A DNA stretch of 64,000 nt from Ginsengibacter sp963792025 (GTDB lineage: Bacteria > Bacteroidota > Bacteroidia > Chitinophagales > Chitinophagaceae), in contig CAWBUS010000012.1 in NCBI GenBank assembly GCA_963792025.1, forward strand, positions 1 through 64,000, read 5' to 3'. The position numbers were made by a program, and so were the translations under genes. The notes under the pieces are model-generated. The model saw only the letters and a list, made by a program, of their open reading frames with translations. It was not told where the DNA came from and searched no databases. Shown here in pieces: positions 35,115 to 46,148 of the stretch (within the stretch, counting starts at the first letter, position 1; each line of letters starts with the position of its first letter).

Positions 35115-35144
35115 AAAAAGAGTAAGATTTCTCTTACCCTTTTT
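35115..35144. terminator. Bidirectional terminator between the lipoprotein gene and rpoC
   Basis: AAAAAG-A-GTAAGA pairs with TCTTAC-C-CTTTTT around a TTTC loop: 12 pairs with one mismatch, ending in A- and T-runs on both sides. It can stop the lipoprotein mRNA (+) and the rpoBC mRNA (-), which converge here. Confidence 0.8.
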
Positions 35145-35172
35145 ATTAATATTCTAACGCTAAACATTGCGA

Positions 35173-38100
35173 CTATTCTTCTTCATCAAAAGCCATTGCT
35201 TCTTTTGTAGTCATCAACAATTCATATTCTTCTTTGCTACCTACGATCATATTTTCAAATTCCCTTAATCCTGTACCTGCAGGTATTGGATGACCGGTAA
35301 TTACATTTTCTTTCAGGCCAAGCATAGTATCTGTTTTACCTTGAATGGCTGCAGATGACAATACTTTGGTTGTTTCCTGGAATGAAGCCGCAGAAATCCA
35401 GCTTTGCGTTCCAAGAGAGGCCTTCGTGATACCTAATAATAACGGAGATGATGTTGCAGGTTTTGCATCGCGATATTCCACCGTCTTTTTATCGGCACGG
35501 CGAAGCACAGAATTTTCTTCTCGTATTTCACGAAGTGTAACGATTTTACCTGGACGCATTTTAGTACTATCGCCTGATTCAGTCACTACTTTCTTATCAA
35601 ATATCCAGTCGTTCTCTGTATTAAAGTCATACCTGTCTTCGGTATCTCCTTCAAGGAATTTGGTATCTCCTGCATCTTCAATCGTTACTTTACGCATCAT
35701 CTGCCGAACGATAACTTCAATATGCTTATCATTGATCTTTACACCTTGCAAACGATAAACTTCCTGTATTTCATTCACCACATATTCCTGAACTGCAAAC
35801 GGTCCTTTAATTGAAAGAATATCTGCAGGGGCAATTTGTCCATCAGATAAGGCAACACCGGCTTTTATAAAGTCACCATCCTGTGCAAGAATTTGCCTCG
35901 TTAAGCGGAACAAGGTATTTCTTTACCACACCATCTTTTGCTTCAACAATAATTTCCCTGTTACCACGCTTAATGTTACCAAAAGAAACTACACCGTCAA
36001 TTTCAGAAACCACAGCAGGGTTACCTGGATTACTTGCTTCAAACAATTCAGTTACACGTGGCAAACCACCTGTAATATCCCTTAGCTTTACCTAAAACTC
36101 TTGGAATTTTCACTACTACCTGTCCGGCTCGCAACTCTTCACCTTCATCCATAATAATGTGCGAGCCAACTGGTAAGTTATATGATTTAGATTCCTTTTT
36201 ACCTTCAACAATTAATAGATGGAATGCGGGTTTTATCTTTTGTTTCAATAACAACTTTTTCCCTGTGCCCGGTTTGTTCATCAGCTTCTTCGCGGAAAGT
36301 AATACCTTCAACAATATTTTCAAATTTAATAGCACCGTCAATTTCAGAAACAATAACATTATTGAATGGATCCCATGTGCAAATAACCTCACCCTTTGTA
36401 ACTTTCTGTCCGTCTTTCACATTAAGCGTTGCTCCATAAGGAACATTATTGGTAATAAGCAGGCGATCATTCTTTACATCCATGATTCTCACTTCACCAG
36501 TACGGCCAATAACCACTTTTGTTTTTTCTCCGGCATTGCTAACGGCATCGACTGTACGTAAACCATCGAATTGAATAGTTCCGTCAAATTTAGCATTCAA
36601 TGTAGATTCTACTGATGCAGAACCTGCCACACCACCCACGTGGAATGTACGTAAAGTAAGCTGTGTACCCGGCTCACCAATTGATTGTGCCGCAATGATA
36701 CCAACTGCATCACCTTTCTGAGCGGTATAGCCAGTTGCCAGGTTTTTACCATAACACTTCACACAAACTCCGCGACGGCTTTCGCAGGTAAGTACTGACC
36801 GTATCTCCACAATTTCAATACCGGCCTCATCAATTGCATGTGCAATATCTTCAGTTATGATTCCGCCAGCTTCAACCAGCAATTCATCAGTAACCGGATT
36901 GTATACATTATGCAAAGACGTTCTGCCTAAAATCCTATCGTATAATGGTTCAATAATATCTTCATTATCTTTTAATGCTGTTGTCGCAATACCTCTCAAT
37001 GTTCCGCAATCTTCTTCGTTAATAACCACATCCTGCGCAACGTCAACAAGCCTGCGGGTCAAGTAACCTGCATCAGCTGTTTTCAGTGCTGTATCTGCAA
37101 GACCTTTACGGGCACCATGTGTTGAAATGAAATATTCCAATACATTCAAACCATCTTTAAAGTTGGAAAGAATCGGGTTTTCAATAATTTCACTTCCTGT
37201 GCTGCCTGATTTCCGCGGTTTAGCCATCAAGCCCCTCATACCTGCAAGCTGCTTAATCTGTTCCTTGGAACCACTTGCCCCTGAATCAAGCATCATATAA
37301 ACAGAATTGAATCCTTGTTTATCCGCGGCTAATTCACGTATAAGCGTTTCAGTTAGACGAGTATCCACCCTGCTCCAGATATCAATGATACCGGTTATAA
37401 CGTTCATTATTAGTGATAAGACCATGCATTATAGTTATCCCACACTTCATCTACTTCACCTGTTGCATTATCAATCATTTCCTGTTTAGTATCAGGAATA
37501 ATAAGATCATTAATATTAAAAGATAACCCACCTCTGAATGCCATACGGAAACCCAGTTGCTTTAATATCATCCAGGAACTTTGCTGTTGCCGGGATGTTT
37601 GTCCATTTAATAATATCGCCGATAATTTCACGCAACGCTTTTTTGGTAAGCAATGCATTTATATAACCAGCATCCTTTGGCACATGTTGGTTAAAAATTA
37701 CACGGCCTACTGTTGTATCAATTAATTTATTTTCAAATGTTCCATCATCATTGCGAACATCAACTTTAACCTTAATGGTTGCATGCAAATCAATTTTTTG
37801 CTCGTTATAAGCAATAATTACTTCTTCCGGAGAGTAAAACGATTTGCCTTCGCCTCTAACTACAACTTCCTTTGTAGATTTTTTTGCTTTGGTTATATAG
37901 TACAAGCCCAAACACCATGTCCTGTGAAGGAAGCGTAATAGGCGTTCCATTTTGAGGGTTAAAAATATTATGCGATGACAACATCAATATCTGTGCTTCC
38001 AAAATTGCTGCATTGCTCAATGGCACGTGAACTGCCATCTGGTCACCATCGAAGTCCGCATTGAATGCAGTATGTAACCAACGGATGCAACTGAATTGCT

Positions 38101-39468
38101 TTTCCTTCAATCAATTTCGGCTGGAATGCCTGAATTGACAAACGGTGCAATGTTGGAGCACGGTTCAACATAACAGGATGTCCTTTCAATACATTTTCAA
38201 GAATATCCCAGATGATGCTTCTTTTTTATCTACCAGTTTTTTTGCAGATTTTACTGTTTTTACAATTCCTCTTTCAATTAATTTACGGATAATAAATGGT
38301 TTAAACAATTCAGCGGCCATATCTTTTGGCAAACCGCATTCGTGCAATTTCAATTCAGGTCCAACAACAATTACCGAACGGCCAGAATAGTCAACACGTT
38401 TACCCAAAAGGTTTTGACGGAAACGTCCTTGCTTTCCTTTCAACACATCACTCAATGATTTTAAAGCACGGTCCACCTTCTGTTTTTACAGCATTTGATT
38501 TACTTGAGTTATCAAATAATGAATCTACAGCTTCCTGCAGCATTCGTTTTTCATTACGAAGAATTACTTCAGGAGCTTTAATTTCAACAATCTCTTTAAA
38601 CGGTTGTTACGGATAATAACACGACGATATAGGTCATTCAAATCTGAAGTCGCAAAACGACCACCATCCAACGGTACCAATGGACGCAATTCAGGAGGAA
38701 TAACCGGGATATATTGCATTACCATCCATTCAGGACGGTTGTTAATTCTTGTGTTGCATCACGAAAGCTTCAACCACGCTTAGACGTTTTAATGCATCAG
38801 TTTTACGTTGTTGTGATGTTTCATTGGCCGCAGCATTACGAAGGTCGAAAGACAATTGATCAAGGTCAATTCTTTGCAACAGATCATGAACTGCTTCAGC
38901 ACCCATCTTAGCAATGAATTTATTAGGATCTTCATCGGGCAAATGCTGATTATCTTTTGGAAGTGTATCCAAAATATCAAGATATTCTTCTTCAGTTAAG
39001 AAGATCACCATAGTTCTGACCTTTATCTGCACGAATACCTGATTGTATTACTACAAATCTTTCATAGTAAACAATCAGTTTCCAATTTCTTAGAACTCAT
39101 CCCAAGCAGGTAACCAATTTTATTTGGAAGCGATCTGAAATACCAGATATGACAACAGGAACCACCAAATTAATGTGGCCCATTCTTTCGCGACGAACTT
39201 TCTTTTCGGTAACTTCAACACCGCAACGGTCGCAAACAATACCTTTATAACGGATACGTTTATATTTTCCGCAAGCACATTCATAATCTTTTACCGGACC
39301 AAAAATTCTTTCGCAAAACAAACCATCTCTTTCAGGCTTTAGGTACGGTAGTTAATAGTTTCAGGCTTTAACACTTCACCATAGCTTCTTTCTAAAATAG
39401 AATCAGGAGAAGTAAGGCTAATTGTAATTTGAGAAAACGTTACGTGGACGATTTTCTTTTCTTATCAT
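35173..39468 (-). CDS. rpoC: RNA polymerase subunit beta', full-length but with many frame breaks
   Basis: All parts of beta' occur in order: MIRKENRPR at the start, the zinc-binding CACGKYKRIRYKGIVCDRCG (about 39220-39280), DRALKSLSDVLKGKQGRFRQ, the catalytic NADFDGDQMAVH (about 38030-38070), the VCVKCYGKNL zinc site (about 36740), EPGTQLTLRTFHVGG, and a C-terminus ending AFDEEE. The span of 4296 nt equals 1432 codons, the normal Bacteroidota length. At least nine frame changes interrupt it, e.g. near 35900, 36060, 37420 and 37900. An essential gene cannot be this broken, so consensus indels are the likely cause. It follows rpoB and ends at a bidirectional terminator. Confidence 0.88.
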
Positions 39469-39560
39469 ATTATTTTCATTTACTCCAAACCGTTAGAACA
39501 GTTTTAGCTTTTTAATTTATTGTTTTACGAATTCAGAAATTCCCATCAGTTAAAAATAGG

Positions 39561-42500
39561 TTATTCAAATTGTAAATCCAATCCTAAACCTCTTAATTCA
39601 TGCACCAATACATTGAATGATTCAGGAATACCTGGTCTTGGAATGTTATCACCTTTTACAATAGCTTCATAGGTTTTAGCACTTCCGATAATATCATCAG
39701 ATTTAACGGTCAACAATTCCTGAAGAATATTGGATGCACCAAATGCTTCCAGTGCCCACACTTCCATTTCACCAAAACGCTGACCACCAAATTGTGCTTT
39801 ACCACCCAAAGGTTGTTGCGTAATTAAGCTGTATGGCCCGATAGAACGTGCATGCATTTTATCATCAACCATGTGGTGTAAGTTTAATCATGTAGATAAT
39901 ACCTACAGTAGCTTTTTGGTCGAAACGTTCGCCTGTTTCGCCATCATACAAATAAGTATGTCCAAAAGTTGGCAAGTCTAGCTTCTTTCAATTTGCTCTG
40001 CAATTTCGTCAACAGATAGCACCATCAAAAATAGGAGTAGCAAATCTCTTATCCCAATTTTTCGCCAGCCCATCCAAGAACAGTTTCATAAATCTGTCCA
40101 AGGTTCATACGAGAAGGCACACCCAACGGATTCAACACGATATCAACCGGTGTTCCATCTTCAAGGAAAGGCATATCTTCCTGACGAACAATACTTGCAA
40201 CAATACCTTTATTACCATGACGACCTGCCATTTTATCTCCCACTTTCAACTTACGTTTTTCAGCGAGATAAACTTTTGCAAGCTTTAATACACCTGCAGG
40301 CAATTCATCACCAATTGATATATTGAATTTTTCTCTCTTGTATCTTCCCAGTTCTTCGTTGTACTTAATATTATAGTTATGCAACAAAGTATTGATCTGA
40401 TCATCAGTTTTTGCCTCAGCAGTCCATCCCAAAGGATTTACATTCTGATAATCAATATTTGAAAAATTTTTTGGAGTGAATTTAGAACCCTTTACCAATA
40501 AGCATTTCTCCAAAATTATTACTTACACCCGCTGAAGTTTTATCTTTCAACAAAACCAATAAGCTTGCTGATAAGTAATTCTAACTGATCAGCTTCATTC
40601 TTCTCATGATTCTTATCAATCTTTTCAAGAGATGCTTTTTCTTTTACTTTGCCATTCTTATCTTTCTTAGCACGCTGAAATAATTTCTTATCAATTACAA
40701 CACCTTCTGTACCGACTTGGAGCTTTTAAAGAAGCATCTTTTACATCACCTGCTTTATCACCAAAGATGGCACGTAACAATTTTTCTTCAGGTGTAGGAT
40801 CGGTTTCTCCTTTAGGAGTAATTTTACCAATCAGAATATCACCTTCTTTAACTTGTGCACCAACTCGTATGATACCATTCTCATCAAGGTCTTTGGTAGC
40901 TTCTTCACTAACGTTAGGAATATCAGGTGTCAATTCTTCTTCACCCAATTTGGTATCTCGAACTTCCAGTTCAAATTCATCAATATGAATCGAAGTAAAT
41001 AGATCTTCTCTAACCACTTTTTCACTGATAACGATAGCATCCTCAAAGTTGTAACCTTTCCATGGCATGAATGCACTTTCAAGTTACGACCCAAAGCCAA
41101 GTTCACCATCTTTGGTAGCATATCCTTCGGTTAACAAATCACCTGTCCTTTACATTCTGGCCTTTCTTTACAACAGGACGAAGATTAATACAAGTACTTT
41201 GATTGGTTTTTATGAACTTGGTAAGCCTATAAATTATAACATCTTCTTCAAAACTTACCAATTTCTGTGATTCATTCCTGTTATATCTTACATGAATTTC
41301 ATTGGCATCAACATATTCAACAACTCCATCACCTTCAGCATGTATCTGAATCCTTGCATCACGTAGCTACTTTACCTTCCAAACCTGTACCAACAATAGG
41401 AGCTTCCGGACGCATTAACGGAACAGCCTGGCGTTGCATGTTCGAACCCATCAATGCACGGTTAGCATCATCATGCTCAAGAAATGGAATTAATGATGCA
41501 CTCAATCCAACAATCTGGTTAGGAGCAACATCCATATATTCAACTTCATTCTTATCAAGAATAGGGAAATCACCTGTTTCACGGGATTTCACTTTATCGT
41601 TCAACAAAATTTCCATTTATCATCAAGCGGTGCATTTGCCTGGGCAATTTTTGCAGTATCTTCTTCTTCTGCGCTCAGGAAATACACTTTCTTCATATCT
41701 ACATTACCATTATTCACTTTACGATAAGGAGTTTCAATAAAACCCATTCATTGATTTTAGCATGAACACAAAGTGAAGATATCAAACCAATATTTGGTCC
41801 TTCAGGAGTTTCAATAGTACAAAGACGGCCATAGTGAGTATAGTGAACGTCACGAACTTCAAAACCTGCACGTTCCCTGCTTAAACCACCGGGTCCGAGT
41901 GCAGAAATACGACGTTTATGCGTTATTTCACTTAATGGATTGGTTTGATCCATAAATTGTGATAACTGGATGTTCCGAAGAATGAATTGATAACAGAAGA
42001 TAGTGTTCTTGCATTGATCAAATCAATCGGGGTAAATACTTCATTATCACTAACATTCATTCTTTCACGGATGGTACGTGCCATACGGGCCAAACCAACA
42101 CCAAACTGAGCATACAACTGTTCACCTACTGTACGTACACGACGATTACTTAAATGATCAATATCATCAATTTCAGCTTTTTGCATTGGTAAGTAAAACA
42201 AGATATTTAATAATCGCAATAATATCTTCTTTGGTTAAAACTTTTTTCTCAATAGGGTAATTTAAACCAAGTTTACGATTGATCTTATAACGACCAACTT
42301 CACCAAGATCATAACGCTTATCAGTGAAGAATAATTTATCAATGATACCACGTGCTGTTTCATCATCAGGAGCATCAGCGCTACGCAACTGGCGATAAAT
42401 ATGCTGCACCGCTTCAATTTCACTGTTAGAAGTATCTTTATTTAAAGTATTGTAGATAATTGCATAATCACCACTCACTTCTTCCTTCTGAATGAAAACA

Positions 42501-43382
42501 CTTTTCACTTCCAGTTCGAGAATCATAGCAATATTATCTTCATCTAAGATTGTATCTCTTTCCAGTACAATTTCATTACGTTCAATGATTACTACTTCAC
42601 CGGTATCTTCATCTACAAAATCTTCAACCCATGTACGTAAAACTCTTGCAGCAAGCGTTTGTCCAATATTTGCATGAAGTGTTTTCTTATCAGCTTTAAC
42701 TTCTTCGGCCATTCCGAATAGTTCGAGAATATCTTTATCAGTTTCAAAACCGATAGCACGCAACAAAGTGGTTACAGGGAATTTCTTCTTACGGTCGATA
42801 TAAGCATACATCACATTGTTAATGTCTGTAGCAAATTCCATCCAGGCTCCTTTAAAAGGAATAACTCTGGCAGAATAAATTTTTGTTCCGTTAGGATGGA
42901 CTGATTGACCGAAGAACACACCTGGTGAACGGTGAAGCTGACGATACAACAACCCTTTCAGCACCATTGATAACAAAAGTACCGCGTGGAGTCATGTAAG
43001 GAATATTTCCAAGAAACACATCCTGAACGATAGTTTCAAAATCCACATGTTCTTCATCATTACAACTAAGGCGAAGTTTTGCTTTAAGAGGAACAGCATA
43101 AGTAAGGCCTCTTTCAATACATTCTTCAATAGTGTAACGTGGAGGATCAACAAAATAATCAAGGAATTCCAGCACGAAAATGTTACGTGTATCCGTAATA
43201 GGAAAATTTTCCTTAAACACCCGGAACAATCCTTCAATATTACGTTTATCGGGTGTTGTTTCTAACTGGAAAAAGTCTTTAAAAGATTGTATCTGTATCC
43301 CTAATAGATCAGGGGTTTCCGCCAAATGTTCAATTTTTCCAAAACTGATTCTTTGATCTGGAGCTACTTTAGTTGGAGCCAT
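39561..43382 (-). CDS. rpoB: RNA polymerase subunit beta, full-length but with many frame breaks
   Basis: The start MAPTKVAPDQRISFGKIEH and the end VLVHELRGLGLDLQFE are both present, 3822 nt (1274 codons) apart, the normal length. Between them are HRSPGVFFGQSVHPNG, DIDHLSNRRVRTVGEQL, SEITHKRRISALGPGGLSRE, LSASLIPFLEHDDANRALMG, MPWKGYNFEDAIVISEK, and MAGRHGNKGIVASIVRQEDM, all in the right order. At least eight frame changes separate them, for example near 39880, 40515, 41070, 41617, 41940, 42200 and 42930. The gene follows rplL after 238 nt. The breaks are probably sequence errors, not inactivation. Confidence 0.88.
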
Positions 43383-43575
43383 ATTTTAGTTAAAATATTT
43401 TAAAGTGAGAGCGCCTCTACAAGGGTAATTACAGGTATTTTGTCACTTACCCGAAAATAAAGGAGTGCAAAAGTAAGCATTATTATCCAAATATCCGGAA
43501 AGTGAGTTTACCCCAAAATAATTTAGAGAAATTTTAAATTCAGATATTTAAACCAAAATGCTTTAAGTAAGCAAA

Positions 43576-43596
43576 GGCCAGGTATATAACCCGGCC
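43576..43596 (-). terminator. Hairpin in the rplL-rpoB gap (possible attenuator)
   Basis: GGCCGGGT and ACCTGGCC on the minus strand form an 8-bp stem (one G-T pair) with a TATAT loop 24 nt after the rplL stop. No strong T-run follows. Many bacteria partly terminate or process the mRNA between rplL and rpoB; this stem is well placed for that. A TACTTTTG -7-like box near 43470 could add a second rpoB promoter. Confidence 0.45.
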
Positions 43597-43620
43597 ATTG
43601 CAATTATTTAATACAAAATA

Positions 43621-43995
43621 TTATTGTATTTCAACATCAGCGCCGGCTTCTGTAAGCTTGTTCTTAATTTCTTCCGAAGTAGCTTTATCAACACCTTCTT
43701 TTATCGCTTTTGGAGCGCCATCAACTAGATCTTTCGCTTCTTTTAAACCAAGGCCCGTAAGTTCTTTTACAATTTTTACAATGCCCAATTTGTTAGCGCC
43801 GGGAGCTTTAAGAATAACATTGAAAGATGTTTTTTCTTCAACTGCTGCTGCTCCACCACCTGCATCTGCGCTCACAACTACTGCTGCTGCGGCTGGTTCA
43901 ATTCCATATTCCGATTTTAAAAATTCAGCTAATTCCTGAACTTCTTTTACTGTTAAGCTTACTAAATTTTCGGCTAATGCTTTTACGTCTGCCAT
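43621..43995 (-). CDS. rplL: 50S ribosomal protein L7/L12
   Basis: 124 residues with the N-terminal dimerisation helices (VKALAENLVSLTVKEVQELAEFL), an Ala/Gly-rich hinge (about 35-52) and the C-terminal domain with KTSFNVILKAPGANKLGIVKIVKELTGLGLKEAKDLV, which recruits translation factors. It is a clean frame between rplJ and rpoB in the rplKAJL-rpoBC cluster. Confidence 0.96.
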   Translation of the reverse strand: MADVKALAENLVSLTVKEVQELAEFLKSEYGIEPAAAAVVVSADAGGGAAAVEEKTSFNVILKAPGANKLGIVKIVKELTGLGLKEAKDLVDGAPKAIKEGVDKATSEEIKNKLTEAGADVEIQ

Positions 43996-44040
43996 TTTGT
44001 TTTGATTTAATTTTTTCCGGCTTCTCTCCCCAATAACAAT

Positions 44041-44056
44041 CGAGGTCCGACGGAGG
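44041..44056. repeat. AGGTCCG-ACGGAGGT dyad between rplJ and rplL
   Basis: Around TCCGACGGA lies an imperfect dyad in the rplJ-rplL gap, similar in style to short REP-like palindromes at 45525 and 46022. All three are in intercistronic gaps of the ribosomal operon. Confidence 0.35.
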
Positions 44057-44103
44057 TTTTTAAAAAAATTGTTTATTTAAAAATTTCGAATAATTAATTT
44101 TGA

Positions 44104-44766
44104 TTAAGCCTCTGCTTTAGGTTCAGTCCCTTCAGCTTCAGTCTTTGGCGACTCTTCTACTTTTACTTCTGCAACGGGAGCTTTTTCCTCAACGATTGGA
44201 GCAGGTGCAGCTTCCACAGTTACTTCGGGTTTAACCTCTTCTACAGCTGATTCTACATTTGCTTCAATTTTATCAATAGTCTCAGGCCTGTTTTGCAAAG
44301 CGGCGATAACACGCTGAATTGGTGACATCAATAAACCAATTACTTCACCTATTAATTCATTCTTGGTCTTGATTTTTGTAAGGGCGATTAATTGATTATC
44401 GCCCACGAAAATATCTCCATTCAGAAAAGCTGCTTTCAATACTGGCTTTTCTCCATTAATTGATTTACGGAAACTGCTAATAATAAGAGCGGGTTCTTTA
44501 GGACTTTCGCTGAACATTAAAGCTGTTACCTGGTGTAATGAATCGTAAACACCGGAATATTTATCATTATCTAAACTTTCCAGTGCTTTTTTGATAAGTG
44601 TGTTTTTTGCTACCCGCATCTCCACTTGTTTATCAAAACAATGACGGCGAAGGTTATTAATCTGCGCTACACTTAGATTTTGAGTATCGGTTACATAAAA
44701 GTTAGCGTACTGAGAAAATTTACCTTTCAAAGTGTCAATTACTTCCTGCTTTTGTTCTTTATTCAT
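44104..44766 (-). CDS. rplJ: 50S ribosomal protein L10 with a long acidic C-terminal tail
   Basis: 220 residues. The first 170 form normal L10: NKEQKQEVIDTLKGKF, RVAKNTLIKKAL, and the C-terminal helix MSPIQRVIAALQNRPETI that binds L7/L12 dimers. Typical L10 ends there at about 170-180 residues. Here a further 50 residues rich in Glu, Val, Ala and Pro (VEEVKPEVTVEAAPAPIVEE and on) extend to the end. The tail has the low complexity of a flexible, disordered segment. The gene is followed after 108 nt by rplL. Confidence 0.94.
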   Translation of the reverse strand: MNKEQKQEVIDTLKGKFSQYANFYVTDTQNLSVAQINNLRRHCFDKQVEMRVAKNTLIKKALESLDNDKYSGVYDSLHQVTALMFSESPKEPALIISSFRKSINGEKPVLKAAFLNGDIFVGDNQLIALTKIKTKNELIGEVIGLLMSPIQRVIAALQNRPETIDKIEANVESAVEEVKPEVTVEAAPAPIVEEKAPVAEVKVEESPKTEAEGTEPKAEA

Positions 44767-44820
44767 ACAATGTGTTTTGCTGCTTGAGTTGGTTTTAACA
44801 ACAAAGCAAATAATTTTTTA

Positions 44821-45510
44821 TTAGTTCTGAACAGATTTTGCATCTATCGTAATACCTGGGCTCATCGTGCTTGCCATGCTAAGGCTTTTCAAATAAGTTC
44901 CTTTTGAGGTTGAAGGCTTCAACTTGATAATCGCATTGATAAGTTCCTGGCTGTTGGCTTCAATTTTATCAGAGGAAAAACTAACTCTTCCAATCGATGC
45001 GTGAACAATTCCTACTTTGTCAACTTTAAATGCAATTTTACCACCTTTTACATCTCCGATTGCCGCAACCACATCATTGGTAACAGTGCCGGTTTTTGGA
45101 TTGGGCATCAGGTTTCTGGGACCTAACACTTTACCAAGCCTACCAATTTTTGGCATCACAGAAGGAGTCGCGATAATAACATCAACGTCTGTCCAGCCAC
45201 CTTCAATTTTTGTAATGAATTCGTCGAGACCAACAAAATCGGCTCCGGCATCTTTAGCGGCTTGTTCTTTATCGGGTGTACAAAGCACCAAAACCTTCTT
45301 TGTTTTGCCAGTGCCATGCGGAAGTGAAACAGTACCACGAACAGCCTGGTCTGCTTTTTTGGGATCTACACCAAGACGGATATGGAGATCAACAGAACTG
45401 TCGAACTTAGTTGTATTGATATCTTTAATGAGGGCTGAAGCTTCCTTGAGCGAATAGCTTTTATTTTGATCAACTTTAGCGTTGGCTTCTTTTCTTTTTT
45501 TAGTAATCAT
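44821..45510 (-). CDS. rplA: 50S ribosomal protein L1
   Basis: 229 residues, normal length. It has the L1 signature IGRLGKVLGPRNLMPNPKTGTV and ends STMSPGITIDAKSV. L1 forms the L1 stalk that guides deacylated tRNA out of the ribosome, and in many bacteria represses its own operon. It lies 43 nt after rplK. Confidence 0.96.
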   Translation of the reverse strand: MITKKRKEANAKVDQNKSYSLKEASALIKDINTTKFDSSVDLHIRLGVDPKKADQAVRGTVSLPHGTGKTKKVLVLCTPDKEQAAKDAGADFVGLDEFITKIEGGWTDVDVIIATPSVMPKIGRLGKVLGPRNLMPNPKTGTVTNDVVAAIGDVKGGKIAFKVDKVGIVHASIGRVSFSSDKIEANSQELINAIIKLKPSTSKGTYLKSLSMASTMSPGITIDAKSVQN

Positions 45511-45523
45511 TTTTTCAAAAGTT

Positions 45524-45541
45524 TATCCCGATGGTCATCGG
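45524..45541. repeat. CCGATG/CATCGG palindrome between rplK and rplA
   Basis: TCCCGATGGTCATCGGAA contains CCGATG and CATCGG as perfect 6-bp arms. It has the form of a dispersed TCCCGAT...ATCGGGA repeat known in Bacteroidota genomes, placed in the 43-nt rplK-rplA gap. Confidence 0.45.
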
Positions 45542-45553
45542 AACTGTGTGCAA

Positions 45554-46000
45554 TTAATTTTTTTCCCACGGAGCGGTTCCATCAACAGTTAATCCCATAC
45601 TGCGGGCAGTACCGGCAACCATTTTCATAGCGCTGTCCAGCGTAAAAGCGTTAAGATCTGCCATTTTATCTTTGGCAATTTCTTCCACTTGTGCCCAGGA
45701 TACTTTACCCACCTTATTACGATTGGGTTCTTTGCTGCCGCTTTGAATTTTGGCTGCGTCTTTTAATTGTACTGCAGCGGGAGGAGTCTTTATAATAAAA
45801 TCAAATGATTTATCTCCATAAACTGTAATGAGCACGGGAAGAACTTTCCCTTGTTTGTCCTGGGTTCTTGCATTGAATTGTTTGCAAAACTCCATGATAT
45901 TGATACCTTTTGAACCGAGAGCAGGGCCTATTGGCGGTGCAGGATTGGCTTGTCCGCCTTTGCATTGAAGCTTGACGTAGCCTGTTATTTCTTTTGCCAT
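45554..46000 (-). CDS. rplK: 50S ribosomal protein L11
   Basis: 148 residues. It starts MAKEITGYVKLQCKGGQANP and has the signature region GSKEPNRNKVGKVSWAQVEEIAKDKM. L11 sits at the GTPase-associated centre of the large subunit. It is the first gene of the rplKAJL-rpoBC operon. The usual upstream neighbour nusG is 4.6 kb away, and a strong promoter lies at 46085-46114. Confidence 0.97.
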   Translation of the reverse strand: MAKEITGYVKLQCKGGQANPAPPIGPALGSKGINIMEFCKQFNARTQDKQGKVLPVLITVYGDKSFDFIIKTPPAAVQLKDAAKIQSGSKEPNRNKVGKVSWAQVEEIAKDKMADLNAFTLDSAMKMVAGTARSMGLTVDGTAPWEKN

Positions 46001-46021
46001 AATTTATTTTTTGGTGTTAAC

Positions 46022-46042
46022 GTCCTTCGACAAGCTCAGGAC
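46022..46042. repeat. REP-like GTCCT...AGGAC palindrome upstream of rplK
   Basis: GTCCTTCGACAAGCTCAGGAC is a very common dispersed intergenic repeat. It forms a 5-bp outer stem and sits in the rplK leader, 22 nt before the start codon, so it would be transcribed. Confidence 0.6.
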
Positions 46043-46084
46043 TCCCAATGAATGATTTCTACTAAAGAACTTTTTTTGGGAGGG

Positions 46085-46114
46085 CAAAGGTATAAAAATA
46101 ATTTATTATGACAA
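46085..46114 (-). promoter_or_regulatory. Promoter of rplKAJL-rpoBC
   Basis: On the minus strand TTG (plus 46112-46114) and TACCTTTG (plus 46085-46092) are separated by exactly 19 nt, a full match to the Bacteroidota consensus. The box continues as GCCCTCCCAAAAAAA. The leader before rplK would be about 80 nt. This promoter explains how the operon works without read-through from nusG. Confidence 0.78.
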
Positions 46115-46148
46115 GAAGTTTTTTAGGTGTTAAAAAAAATTGCAAGTT

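Noticed and set aside
35173..43382. Programmed frameshifting or a split RNA polymerase
   Set aside because: Too many breaks, at sites without common slippery sequences, and broken pieces lack own starts. Consensus error explains it better.
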